A stretch of 17,331 bases of DNA from Coemansia sp. RSA 1804 (GCA_027578815.1 JANBTH010000443.1:1-17331), one strand, 5' to 3'. Positions 10,001-17,331 are shown, counted from the stretch's first letter. Notes: generated from the sequence alone by a model not told the origin. Program-made: numbers and translations.

Positions 10001-11127
10001 ATGGACTACCGCTTGTCTTTTTGCTTATTTTGCTTTTTTTTCTGGGGTTTCTTTGCCGTGGGAGTTGAGAAAGGACGTATATGATAAATGTTACTACAGA
10101 GACATTGGCTGCTGTAATTGCATGCATGCATTATTTGTATGTTGTTAACGATGATGATGATGATAATGGCCCAGCGAGTAAATAATGTGCGCGCTTGATT
10201 TCTATTAAATATTGATATTCAGAGTGCATGGGAAATTATTTACAATGATGTTTCACTATTTGTAACTGGACTGGTCCGCCAAACGTGGTGGTCCGCTTGG
10301 TAGAAAAGACAAAGGCAGAAGCGAAATCAGCTGCAGAAAACCCGACCCCATCCATCTATCATTCAACCAGGTTCTTCCCCCTGGAAAATGGCACCTTTGA
10401 AGCAATTCATCAAAAAGTGGGGAAAAGAAGCAAGATTTGGACCGCAGTCATTTCTAATATTCTGAACTTTTTGTTTCACAGAAAAGACCGTTTATTCCAT
10501 CTGTGCATCAAAACAGATAAAAGTGTAACCTTGTTCCTGTTTCTTGTTTATTTGAGATTTTCCTATTCTTGTGTAAATATAGAAGTCTAATTACCAGAAA
10601 TAAAAGAGATTTCTGTTTATTTGCATGGTCCCGTAGAAAATCAAGGCGCTGAAGGAAAAGAAGGGGTCATTTGTGTGTGTCTTTGAGAGCAAATCAAAAT
10701 AAACAAATGCACAGAACCCTTCTACCAGGAAGAATCTGCTTCCAAAGGGAGAAAAACAAACAAAGGATACGTGCATACGGTGCCTTCGTTTGTGTTTTTT
10801 GGGGGAGGGAAGAAGAAGAGAAAATGTGGAGAAGAGGGGAGGTTGTCAAGGCTGGATGAGGAAAAGCTTCCATTTTGCCATTGCGCAGCCTAAGAGGACA
10901 CCCGCTTTGTTGAATTACCTAAACGAAAAAAGAATAGAAATCGATATATGCATTAGGTGAATAAAAAGGGATATGCCTGGGGGGATGCTTGCATTCATCC
11001 TCATATTTGAGTTTATTCTTCAATATCGCCATTTGTTATACTCCTTTGACGCCCTTTCTAGTTTTACATTACGAGCTGCCGCCAGCACACTCAAAACGAG
11101 ACCAAGAAAGTAAACAAGACATACACG
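10001..11127. other. Intergenic region: formin 3' flank and protease 1 promoter
   Basis: This 1.1 kb spacer separates two plus-strand genes. The formin 3' flank contains a 12-bp palindrome TGCATGCATGCA (10119-10130), a short GAT microsatellite (from about 10149), and a direct repeat TGGTCCGC (10272-10279 and 10289-10296). AATAAA occurs at about 10600 and again at about 10700; neither can be proved as the poly(A) signal. Nearer protease 1, an AATAAAAAGGG stretch (10960-10970) is the best TATA-like element, about 160 bp before its ATG. A plus-strand open frame of 100 codons (10285-10590) has no domain and looks spurious. Confidence 0.55.
10119..10130. repeat. 12-bp palindrome TGCATGCATGCA in the formin 3' flank
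   Basis: The sequence is a perfect self-complementary 12-mer made of alternating purine-pyrimidine TGCA units, about 120 bp after the formin stop. It could form a small hairpin-like or Z-prone element or be a protein site. No function is established here. Confidence 0.5.
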
Positions 11128-12402
11128 ATGCGCAGCACCACATTCACCAGCCTTGCCGTGGCCGGGCTTGCAGCTCTGTCGGCAGTCGCATCCGGGTCTG
11201 CGCAAGCAGGAAGCAGCAACAGCAATGGCAACAAGGACATCGAGTCAACGCCGCGCGTGATTGGCGGGCGGCCAGCAACCAGCAGCGAATTCAAGTTCGT
11301 AGCGTTCCTCCAGAGCTACAACCCAGACATTGGCGCATTCTCGTGCACCGGCAGTCTGATTGCGCCCAACGTGGTGATGACAGCCGGGCACTGCATGTAC
11401 GCGACCAACACGGTGCGCTTCACTGCCAGCCAGATACAGGTGGGATTCACGCACCAGCGTCCGCCGCAGGACACGCTGTACCAGGCGCACTCGGTGTCGC
11501 GCATCATTCTGCATCCCAGCTTCAGCATGCTTACGCAGAAGAACGACATTGCCCTTCTTATCCTGGCCGACAGTATCAGCACCACCGAGGCTACTCCCGC
11601 CAAGGTCTACACGGGTGGTATTTCGACCAAAACGCCAATCACCGCTGCTGGATTTGGCGTGACCGATCCTCATAACGATTCCTCTGTGCCCACGCAGCTG
11701 ATGACCGTGGATCTGACGGTTGGTTCCAACTCGTTCTGCAGAAGCGTCTGGCCCGACTACAGCTCCACCACCCTTGTGTGCACCGATGGCACTGCTGGGA
11801 AGGATACGTGCCAGGGCGATAGCGGAGGTCCGCTGGTGACTCCTATCGACTCTAGCGGCAACGTCGCCATTCTTGGCGTTACCAGCTTTGGGCCTGCCAC
11901 CGACGATAACCCGGAGGCCCTGTGTGCGCAGGCTGGCGGCAGCGGATACTACACCCGTGTGCGCGCCTACGCCAAGTGGATTGCCGAGAGCACCGGTCTG
12001 GATCTCGCTGACTTTTCCACGTCCAACTCGGTTGTCTCGGGCGGCGATGACGATGAAGACACCTCGTCGTCTTCTACTCGCTCGCGCATAACCGCCAGTG
12101 ATGATGACAATGACTCTTCTACGCGCATTTCTACACCTGCTGGTGGCGAATTCGACTTCTCTGGCTTTGACTTCTCTGGCTTTGACTTCTCTGGCTTTGA
12201 CTTCTCTGGCTTTGACTTCTCTGGTTTCGATTTCTCTGGTTTCGATTTCTCCGGCTTTGATTTCTCGGCCCTTTCGCTCCCCACTGATCTGGCTTTCCTT
12301 ACAGAGTCTGACTCCTCGGCCACCGTCGGTGCCAACTTCAAGACAGGCTTGTCCATTGCTGCATTTGGCTCTGCGCTTGCTGCTCTTGCGCAATTTATCT
12401 AG
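11128..12402 (+). CDS. Secreted trypsin-like serine protease (S1A) with FDFSG-repeat tail and probable GPI anchor (protease 1)
   Basis: The 424-residue product begins with a signal peptide (cleavage likely after A27, SAQA). A short propeptide ends at R43, before VIGG, the trypsin-type activation site. The peptidase domain (44 to about 288) has H88 (TAGHC), D140 (NDIALL) and S232 (GDSGGP). D226, six residues before the catalytic Ser, is the pocket aspartate predicting cleavage after Arg/Lys. Expected disulphides are C73-C89, C204-C218 and C228-C266. Position 215 (chymotrypsin numbering) is Phe (F254), not the usual Trp; G255 matches Gly216. After the domain come an acidic/Ser linker (300-340), eight FDFSG-type units (342-381), and a hydrophobic C-terminus (about 406-424) with small residues before it (G401-A402-N403), as for GPI attachment. 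It is thus likely tethered to the membrane or wall. Codons favour G/C at position 3. Its paralogue follows 727 bp downstream on the same strand. Confidence 0.93.
   Translation: MRSTTFTSLAVAGLAALSAVASGSAQAGSSNSNGNKDIESTPRVIGGRPATSSEFKFVAFLQSYNPDIGAFSCTGSLIAPNVVMTAGHCMYATNTVRFTASQIQVGFTHQRPPQDTLYQAHSVSRIILHPSFSMLTQKNDIALLILADSISTTEATPAKVYTGGISTKTPITAAGFGVTDPHNDSSVPTQLMTVDLTVGSNSFCRSVWPDYSSTTLVCTDGTAGKDTCQGDSGGPLVTPIDSSGNVAILGVTSFGPATDDNPEALCAQAGGSGYYTRVRAYAKWIAESTGLDLADFSTSNSVVSGGDDDEDTSSSSTRSRITASDDDNDSSTRISTPAGGEFDFSGFDFSGFDFSGFDFSGFDFSGFDFSGFDFSGFDFSALSLPTDLAFLTESDSSATVGANFKTGLSIAAFGSALAALAQFI
12151..12270 (+). repeat. 15-bp coding minisatellite, eight FDFSG units
   Basis: Eight tandem 15-base units encode Phe-Asp-Phe-Ser-Gly (the last reads FDFSA). 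Units 2-4 are identical in DNA. The others differ only at synonymous third positions (TTC/TTT, GAC/GAT, TCT/TCC/TCG, GGC/GGT), apart from the final Gly to Ala. The repeat sits between the acidic linker and the predicted GPI signal of protease 1 and is absent from the neighbouring paralogue. Confidence 0.95.
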
Positions 12403-13129
12403 ATTAGTTTTTTCTTCAACATGTGGCCAATATTTAAATTCCTAATACTTTTTCTGAGTTTGATATTACTTTTCTGCTTTCTTCTCAGTTGTTAATTGTC
12501 ATGCGACACTGCAATCTGTCTTTTCTTTATCTGTATGCGTTGTATTTTTTCACTCTACAAGCCCAGTGTATACAAACGCTATTAGTGTTCTAGAAGTATC
12601 ATGTATGCCAGTGTTTCTTTATGGATGTAGACTACTCATTATATCCGCTTGTTTTATATGAAAAGGGCAAACCAAGAAATTAATTATAATTCATTTTGCT
12701 CTCTAGGAAATCTTTGTACATGGCACGTTTCCTTCCATTTTTCTTTAATAAAATTCTGTAAACTTTATGTAGTAGAAATATCTAGTTCTCTCTATGGCTG
12801 ACACATGTATAAAGTCTTGAAAACTGAGAAAGTTGGTTCTACAAAGAAGAACGGCTGTCTTTTTTCATTTCCTCTTTCCTTGTGCTTTGCCGTTTCCTCT
12901 TCCTCTTTAAAGAAGCGTTTGAAGAATAAATAACGAGATATTGGCAAGAGGTTCAAACTGCCCCTCTCCCCAATTCTCTCAACATTCTTCTTCTTCTCCT
13001 TCTTGCCATTGCTAGTTTTTATTCTTCCGACCATATTTTTTTTAAAAAAAAGTATAATCTAGTACACTTGCTTTTTTTGTATCATTTTTTTTGCTTGTCA
13101 AGCGTATATTAGATTAGCAAGGTAAAATA
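12403..13129. other. Intergenic region between the two protease genes
   Basis: This 727 bp AT-rich spacer holds the 3' end of protease 1 and the promoter of protease 2. AATAAA at 12747-12752 is the clearest poly(A) signal candidate, about 345 bp past the stop. Upstream of protease 2 there is a T8A8 palindrome (13036-13051) followed at once by TATAAT (13053-13058), about 75 bp before the ATG, a plausible core promoter. CT/TTC-rich stretches occur at 12860-12910 and 12980-13000. No gene is seen. Confidence 0.55.
13036..13058 (+). promoter_or_regulatory. T8A8 tract and TATAAT, candidate core promoter of protease 2
   Basis: A perfect 16-bp T8A8 palindrome is followed by AGTATAATC. Poly(dA:dT) tracts disfavour nucleosomes and mark many fungal promoters, and a TATA-like box sits about 72-77 bp before the ATG at 13130. 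The spacing fits a short leader. Inference from position and motif only. Confidence 0.4.
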
Positions 13130-14245
13130 ATGTATAAAGCTGGAGTCATTAAGCTCACTATTGCTGGGCTAGCCGCATTGTTTGCCACTGCCAATGCTCT
13201 GCAACATGAGGTGTTTGTAAGAGATGCTGCTGTGGAATCCGCTGCAGAGACCCCAGAGCCCCGTATTGCCGGCGGGTCCATTTCCAGTACTGATGACTTC
13301 AAGTTTATTGCATTTGTTCATGGCCAAACCTCATCTACAGACGGCTCCTCGTGTACAGGCAGTCTTATTGCGCCTAACACTGTTTTGACTGCCGCACACT
13401 GTGCCTACTCACTAGATACTAACGCATTATACTTGACCAGCCAGATGAGCATTGCATTCACTCACAAGCGGCCCACATCAATGGCCGACTTTAATGGGCC
13501 TGCAGTAAAGCAGATTATCATCCATCCCAATTTCAACAGGACCACACTGGCTAATGATATTTCTCTGATTATCCTTCAAAGCAATGTGTCTGATAAGCTT
13601 GCAACCCCAACCAAAATATACACCGGTGATTTTACAACCACCATGCCGCTGACTGCTGCTGGGTTTGGTATAACCGACCCAACAGATACCAGCTCCAAGC
13701 CTGCCGAGCTCATGCAGGTGGACCTGGGTGCTGGAACAACCGCATACTGCAAGTCATTGTGGTCATCCTTTGACGCATCCAAACAGATGTGCACCAATGG
13801 TGTTGGCGGCAAAGACACGTGCTCCGGCGACAGTGGTGGTCCCCTGGCAACCCGTGTAAACAATGGCGACGGACTGGTCATTGCTGGCATCACCAGCTTT
13901 GCTCCGGCTTCGAATGGCGGACCAGATTGTGCTCAGGCTGGAAGCACCGGCTACTATGTAATGCCTGGTAAATACATTGATTGGATTGCAAAGCAAGCCA
14001 ACCTTGATGCAAAGACACTTGGGTCTGCCAATGTGACCGATTCCTCTGATGCTAAGAATGATTCTGACACTAATGACAGTGCCACCAATACTGAGGATCC
14101 CTCGAGCGCTGTGAATGTCCAGCATGCTCAAACACAATTTGAATCTGATGATAAATCTAATGCTAATATTCTTCTTGCAAATACAAACTCGTTTGCTTCC
14201 GCTGCTATTGGCCTGGCTACCATTGCAATGGTGACCTTGTTCTAA
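13130..14245 (+). CDS. Secreted trypsin-like serine protease (S1A), probable GPI anchor (protease 2)
   Basis: The 371-residue product is a paralogue of protease 1; by eye the peptidase domains are about half identical. The signal peptide probably ends at A23 (ATANA). Activation is expected after R45, before IAGG. The triad is H90 (TAAHC), D143 (NDISLI) and S235 (GDSGGP); the pocket aspartate is D229. Expected disulphides are C75-C91, C207-C221 and C231-C267. The segment at the S1 entrance reads TSFAPA, placing Ala (A258) where trypsin has Gly216. N136, N152, N301 and N310 are possible N-glycosylation sites. The tail (about 295-345) is rich in Asp, Asn, Ser and Thr, with no FDFSG repeat, and ends in a hydrophobic stretch (355-371) after small/polar residues, consistent with GPI anchoring. 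An in-frame TAG at 13115-13117 supports the start. Third codon positions are much more A/T-rich than in protease 1. Confidence 0.92.
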   Translation: MYKAGVIKLTIAGLAALFATANALQHEVFVRDAAVESAAETPEPRIAGGSISSTDDFKFIAFVHGQTSSTDGSSCTGSLIAPNTVLTAAHCAYSLDTNALYLTSQMSIAFTHKRPTSMADFNGPAVKQIIIHPNFNRTTLANDISLIILQSNVSDKLATPTKIYTGDFTTTMPLTAAGFGITDPTDTSSKPAELMQVDLGAGTTAYCKSLWSSFDASKQMCTNGVGGKDTCSGDSGGPLATRVNNGDGLVIAGITSFAPASNGGPDCAQAGSTGYYVMPGKYIDWIAKQANLDAKTLGSANVTDSSDAKNDSDTNDSATNTEDPSSAVNVQHAQTQFESDDKSNANILLANTNSFASAAIGLATIAMVTLF

Positions 14246-15498
14246 TCTCAATGTTTTCTATTTCTTTTCTAGGGTGGGACTAATGTCTTTTCAACATCTA
14301 CACCACTGTTTTTTCTTTACTTTTTTCTTTCTAGCATATGTATATGCATCGTATTTAACGTGGTATTGTAAGTAAAATAAATGCATCACCTTTTAATAGC
14401 CAACTTTTGAGATAAAATAATTAAATTGTTTGCTTGCAAATGTAACAAATACATATTATTCGGCTAAACCCCATTTTGTTTTGCAACAGCTCCACCGTGT
14501 ACAAGAAAAAGCAATATTTCTTTACCTTTAGGATATTGCTGTTTGCTTAAAACAAGACCAGAAGTAGAAAAAAGCAAATTAAGACATATCAGCTGAATAT
14601 AAAATTTGGATTTGTCAATTCATTTATACAAAAAAACACGTGCTATATCCACATGTGTGATGTCTATATTTAATAGGTGGCTGTTTCAAATACACAGTCA
14701 GTTGATTTGCCTTCTTTTTTTCTTACATCTACTTTTGCAGTATTTTCTAAAATAGATATCCATTTGCATTGAATGTTAAATATTTGTATTCTTTCAGCCG
14801 CAAAAAAAACAACAACATACACTCTAACTTAGCACAGGATTGTTGGAATTTTAAGCATTATATAAATTTCCAATTCTCTTTACGTGGCTAGATTTATAAC
14901 TGTTTACAACAGCAAATAAATTTTATTTTTGGGGAAACATAGCTGGACTCGAGTGTTCTATTTAATAGCAAAATCTAAAAACGGAATTTTTAGGCAAAGA
15001 AATAGCTTACCCAATTCTGTAAGCTAGAGCCTTGTCTTTAATAGCAAGCATTTTTCCAATAAAACAATGGTTAAACACGTTTTGAAATATATTGTTAGCA
15101 AACTGTATTGCTGTCCTTTTGAAAACAGCAAAAACAGCGGTAAAAGTGGTTGGGTGATATCAAAATGTGTGGTTGTTCACTAGCGCTCTCTATCTGAATT
15201 TTGAAAGTGAGAAGAGCGAACTTTGTTAAGACTAATGACGATTTGATCAATATAAAAGTATTAACGGATCTAGTTAGTATATTAATATGATCAAGCAATC
15301 TGTGCGATGAAATGGAAGCTTGAGCTTGATGAATCCACTTTAGCTTTATTTTTTTTTGGCTGCAGGTAGAAGTAATACTCTGCAAAAAAGCCCCTTCTCT
15401 TTTTGAACCAGCAAAAAACTCTAGTATTCTTCTATACTTCATTTATTACATTTTTTGTTGTAGTTGCTGGGAATCCATCGTTATTCTTTTATTTCACA
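14246..15498. other. AT-rich intergenic region between protease 2 and eL38
   Basis: About 1.25 kb, strongly AT-rich. AATAAA at 14376-14381, about 130 bp after the stop, is a good poly(A) signal for protease 2. The motif TTTAATAG occurs four times on the plus strand (14392, 14669, 14961, 15037). CACGTG (14637-14642) and the palindrome CACATGTG (14650-14657) lie together. CCAAT boxes are at about 15011 and 15056. The right part should be the eL38 promoter. Minus-strand open frames at 15095-15442 and 15481-15834 have no domain and are not called. No tRNA box pair was found. Confidence 0.55.
14392..15045 (+). repeat. Four dispersed copies of TTTAATAG(C)
   Basis: TTTAATAGC occurs at 14392-14400, 14961-14969 and 15037-15045, and TTTAATAG at 14669-14676, all in the same orientation within 654 bases. 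The span covers the copies, not a continuous repeat. In sequence this AT-rich one would expect well under one copy by a rough hand estimate. Role unknown; a transcription-factor site or chance are both open. Confidence 0.5.
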
Positions 15499-16099
15499 AT
15501 GGTACGAATACAAAATGGAGTAGACTTTGTTTATCGCAGATAAGAGAAAGAAAGAAAGAGAGATTGAGCGGGATACGTAATGGATGCACAGAAATATTCG
15601 TGATGGATACGCGGAGGGGACAAAAACACGAGAAATCAGTAGACAGTGCATTCTAGCCGAGCGTTCTCTCTGCAGTGGGAGAAGAGGACGGGATTCAATT
15701 TCTAAATTCGAAATTCTTGAATGCGAGGAACTTTGAATTTGGTTAAATGGAGCGGGAATTCTGGAGTCTGTCAGCATTGTATTGGTGGGGCATAGCAGAG
15801 AGACAGTTTCTCTATTCTGGTATTGCCAACACAAACTTATACAGCTCGGATTAGAGTGGGTGTTATTGTTGGAATGCGTCTCTTTCTCTCTCTTTCTCTT
15901 TTTTGCTGGAATTGGATTCAGACATTCTCCATCAGCAGGCTGAACCTACTGAAACAGAAGAACCTGAGCGTGCTATGTTTTCGTGTTTTGGGAAATGTGT
16001 GGACCATCAAAAGACAAAGATCTTTAACAATCCTACTGAAGAAATAAGAAAGTACCTGGTTTCTATTTTTCCCCCCTCTCTCTCTCTCAGAACTTGTAG
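15499..16099 (+). other. Probable eL38 first exon (ATG only) and intron
   Basis: The eL38 reading frame is blocked by TAG directly before GCC at 16100, and the conserved protein needs a Met just before that codon. The acceptor must therefore be the AG at 16098-16099, after a long pyrimidine tract. An initiator directly followed by GT is found at 15499-15501 (ATG then GTACGA). It would give a one-codon exon, a phase-0 intron of 598 bases (15502-16099) and the start Met-Ala-Lys-Gln. I saw no other ATG-GT pair between there and the acceptor, but a first exon with a few extra codons or a different donor is possible. A second AG at 16089-16090 lies nine bases upstream. Acceptor well supported; donor tentative. 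Confidence 0.5.
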
Positions 16100-16321
16100 G
16101 CCAAGCAGATCAAGGACATCAAGAACTTTTTGGAAGTTACACGCCGCAAGGACGCATCGAGCGTGCGCGTCAAGAAGAACGGAAGCGTAGTCAAGTTCAA
16201 GGTCCGCTGCTCGCGCTATCTTTACACTCTTGTGGTTGCCGACGCACAGAAGGCTGGCAAGCTCCGCCAGTCGCTCCCCCCGGGTCTGGCTGTTGAGGAT
16301 GTTGCGGCAAAGAAGAAGTAA
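16100..16321 (+). CDS. RPL38: 60S ribosomal protein eL38 (L38), main coding exon
   Basis: Exon 2 encodes 73 residues beginning AKQIKDIKNFLEVTRRKD and ends at TAA 16319-16321; with an initiator from exon 1 the protein is about 74 residues, against 70 in human. eL38 is a small basic protein of the large cytosolic ribosomal subunit. The conserved features are the start KQIKDIKNFL, TRRKDA-SVRVKKN, VKFKVRCSRYLYTLVV and LRQSLPPGL. The C-terminus (AVEDVAAKKK) is slightly longer and more basic than usual. There is no in-frame ATG at the 5' end of this exon and TAG directly precedes it, so splicing is needed. AATAAA at 16325-16330, four bases after the stop, may be the poly(A) signal. The gene is convergent with the ThrE/Prm10-like gene, with only 200 bp between the stops. 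Confidence 0.93.
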   Translation, partial: AKQIKDIKNFLEVTRRKDASSVRVKKNGSVVKFKVRCSRYLYTLVVADAQKAGKLRQSLPPGLAVEDVAAKKK

Positions 16322-16521
16322 TTGAATAAAAAATGACTAAACGCCCCCTCCTTTATTCTCCACGTCTCTCTTTTCTTTTCTTTTATTGAATGCCGAGCTT
16401 AAAATAAAAAAAAGAGGAAAAAAAGAAAACCATACGCTAATTGTAGGTATAAAAAGTGGTTGTATTTAGTTTGAAAGTAATGGTGTGTTCTAAAGGTTCC
16501 AAACGAGGATGAAAAAAAGTT
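16322..16521. terminator. Shared convergent 3' region of eL38 and the ThrE/Prm10-like gene
   Basis: The two stops are 200 bp apart and face each other. On the plus strand AATAAA occurs at 16325-16330 and again near 16402. On the minus strand AATAAA (TTTATT as written) occurs at 16352-16357 and near 16380. If these are used, the two transcripts would overlap in their 3' untranslated regions. Poly(A) use is inferred from the motifs only. Confidence 0.5.
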
Positions 16522-17331
16522 CTAAAAGGTCATTAAGCCCACGCGCTTCTTGCGGTTGGGAAAGACAACCATGCCGCTGAGGAAAAGACCGGCGGCGATG
16601 CTGAGACTGGTGGAGAAGATGTTGTAGAGGAAGCTGCCGGAGGTGGTGCCGCTGTTAGTGATGAAAGTGAGAACGGTTTTGAGACCAAGCGAGCCAGGCA
16701 CCAGGAGCTGCACACCGCCCAGGATGGGTTCGACCGCAGATCGGTGGTTAGAAAACGAGGCCAGAACATTGCCAAACAGACCCATCGCAAAGGCGGCGAT
16801 TGCGGGTGCAAGTGGAGCGAGTGCAGTGCTCAGACCAGCGAAGTACGACACGGTGTAAGCGAGGCAGCCGGAGAAGATCATCATCGGCCACTGGCGCCAG
16901 TGTGCGGAGATGCTGATGTTGAAGAGCAGGGCGACGGCCGGAAGGAAGAGGAACCACCAGAACTTGCTGAGTCCGTCGATGCAGTTGCCCATCTCCTTGT
17001 AATCGAGCTGCGAGTCGATGAGGTCGGCTGTGGGCGTGCGGCCCAGAACCTGGGTGCCCAGCGTGGATCCGACAGAGATGCCGTAGCCCAGGAAGAAGCA
17101 GCGCGACATGGCGAAGACAAGCCGAACGGTGCCGGAGATCATGTTGCGCGAAGCCATCTCGATGATCGAGGTAGTGAGCGCCAGACCCGGCAGCAGCATA
17201 ACGACGCCAGAGAACGAGACAGGGCCGAAGCAGATATAGTCCTGCAACAAAGCAGCCACAAAGCTGACGATAAACGCGGAGCTGATCTCAAACAGATTGG
17301 CGTAGTTTGCAAAACGACCGGCCAGCAGCTG
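16522..17331 (-). CDS. ThrE/Prm10-like membrane protein, C-terminal part (runs off right edge)
   Basis: The last 269 residues of a longer protein; stop TAG at 16522-16524 and the frame is open through the right edge (first residues QLLAGRFANYANLFEISSAF). About eight membrane segments are visible, including FSGVVMLLPGLALTTSII, GTVRLVFAMSRCFFLGYGISVG, FWWFLFLPAVALLFNI, PAIAAFAMGLFGNVLASF and FLYNIFSTSLSIAAGLFLSGMVVF. A proline-glycine motif occurs twice (LLPGLALT and LVPGSLGLK), matching the two related halves of the ThrE superfamily (DUF1212 then DUF3815). Bacterial ThrE exports threonine and serine; yeast Prm10 is a pheromone-regulated relative of unknown function. Substrate is therefore not claimed. 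Fungal relatives have a long hydrophilic N-terminus, which would lie beyond the window. Ends in a basic-hydrophobic tail (NRKKRVGLMTF). Confidence 0.82.
   Translation of the reverse strand, partial: QLLAGRFANYANLFEISSAFIVSFVAALLQDYICFGPVSFSGVVMLLPGLALTTSIIEMASRNMISGTVRLVFAMSRCFFLGYGISVGSTLGTQVLGRTPTADLIDSQLDYKEMGNCIDGLSKFWWFLFLPAVALLFNISISAHWRQWPMMIFSGCLAYTVSYFAGLSTALAPLAPAIAAFAMGLFGNVLASFSNHRSAVEPILGGVQLLVPGSLGLKTVLTFITNSGTTSGSFLYNIFSTSLSIAAGLFLSGMVVFPNRKKRVGLMTF

Noticed and set aside
10285..10590. Plus-strand open frame of 101 codons after the formin gene
   Set aside because: No domain, biased composition, and no supporting promoter context.
11245..12393. Minus-strand open frame of about 382 codons opposite protease 1
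   Set aside because: Its EVKAR repeat is just the FDFSG minisatellite read on the other strand. The plus-strand frame has the full catalytic triad and signal peptide.
12948..12965. GAGGTTCAAACTGCC, resembling a tRNA B box
   Set aside because: Poor match to the B-box consensus, no A box at the right distance upstream and no cloverleaf arms.
15095..15834. Two minus-strand open frames of about 116 codons each in the eL38 upstream region and intron
   Set aside because: AT-rich translations with no recognisable domain; one crosses the proposed eL38 first exon and intron.

Overview
The window looks like nuclear DNA of a filamentous, early-diverging fungus. Every recognisable gene is eukaryotic: mitochondrial porin (VDAC), a Bni1/SepA-type formin, cytosolic ribosomal protein L38 (eL38), a GLUT-type sugar transporter and a fungal ThrE/Prm10-like membrane protein. 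Two secreted trypsin-family proteases, a 5.9 kb formin without introns, GC-rich coding sequence and AT-rich spacers suggest Zoopagomycota, perhaps a Kickxellales fungus such as Coemansia. This placement is inference; no sequence search was run.

Layout, left to right: (1) the 5' part of a sugar transporter on the minus strand, running off the left edge (1-1281); (2) VDAC on the minus strand (1923-2774), transcribed divergently from (3) a 1960-residue diaphanous-related formin on the plus strand (4118-10000), with a 1.3 kb shared promoter region rich in homopolymers; (4) two tandem plus-strand genes for trypsin-like serine proteases that appear GPI-anchored (11128-12402 and 13130-14245); (5) an AT-rich gap of about 1.25 kb; (6) eL38 on the plus strand with an intron just upstream of its second codon (main exon 16100-16321); (7) the C-terminal part of a ThrE/Prm10-like membrane protein on the minus strand (16522-17331), convergent with eL38 and cut by the right edge.

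The genes do not form one pathway; most are housekeeping genes of a growing hypha or cell (mitochondrial exchange, polarised actin assembly, translation, sugar uptake). The accessory part is the protease pair. Both have a signal peptide, a trypsin-type activation site, the full catalytic triad, a pocket aspartate, and a C-terminal acidic/Ser tail ending in a hydrophobic segment. One has gained an eight-unit FDFSG repeat in that tail. They diverge in codon composition, in the predicted S1 pocket and in the tail, which suggests an old duplication with divided roles at the cell surface.

No tRNA, rRNA, transposon, CRISPR array or phage-like element was recognised. The points most worth a second look are the FDFSG tail, the divergent S1 pocket of the second protease, the tandem splice acceptors of eL38, the 60-residue insertion inside the formin FH2 domain, and repeated short motifs in the spacers.
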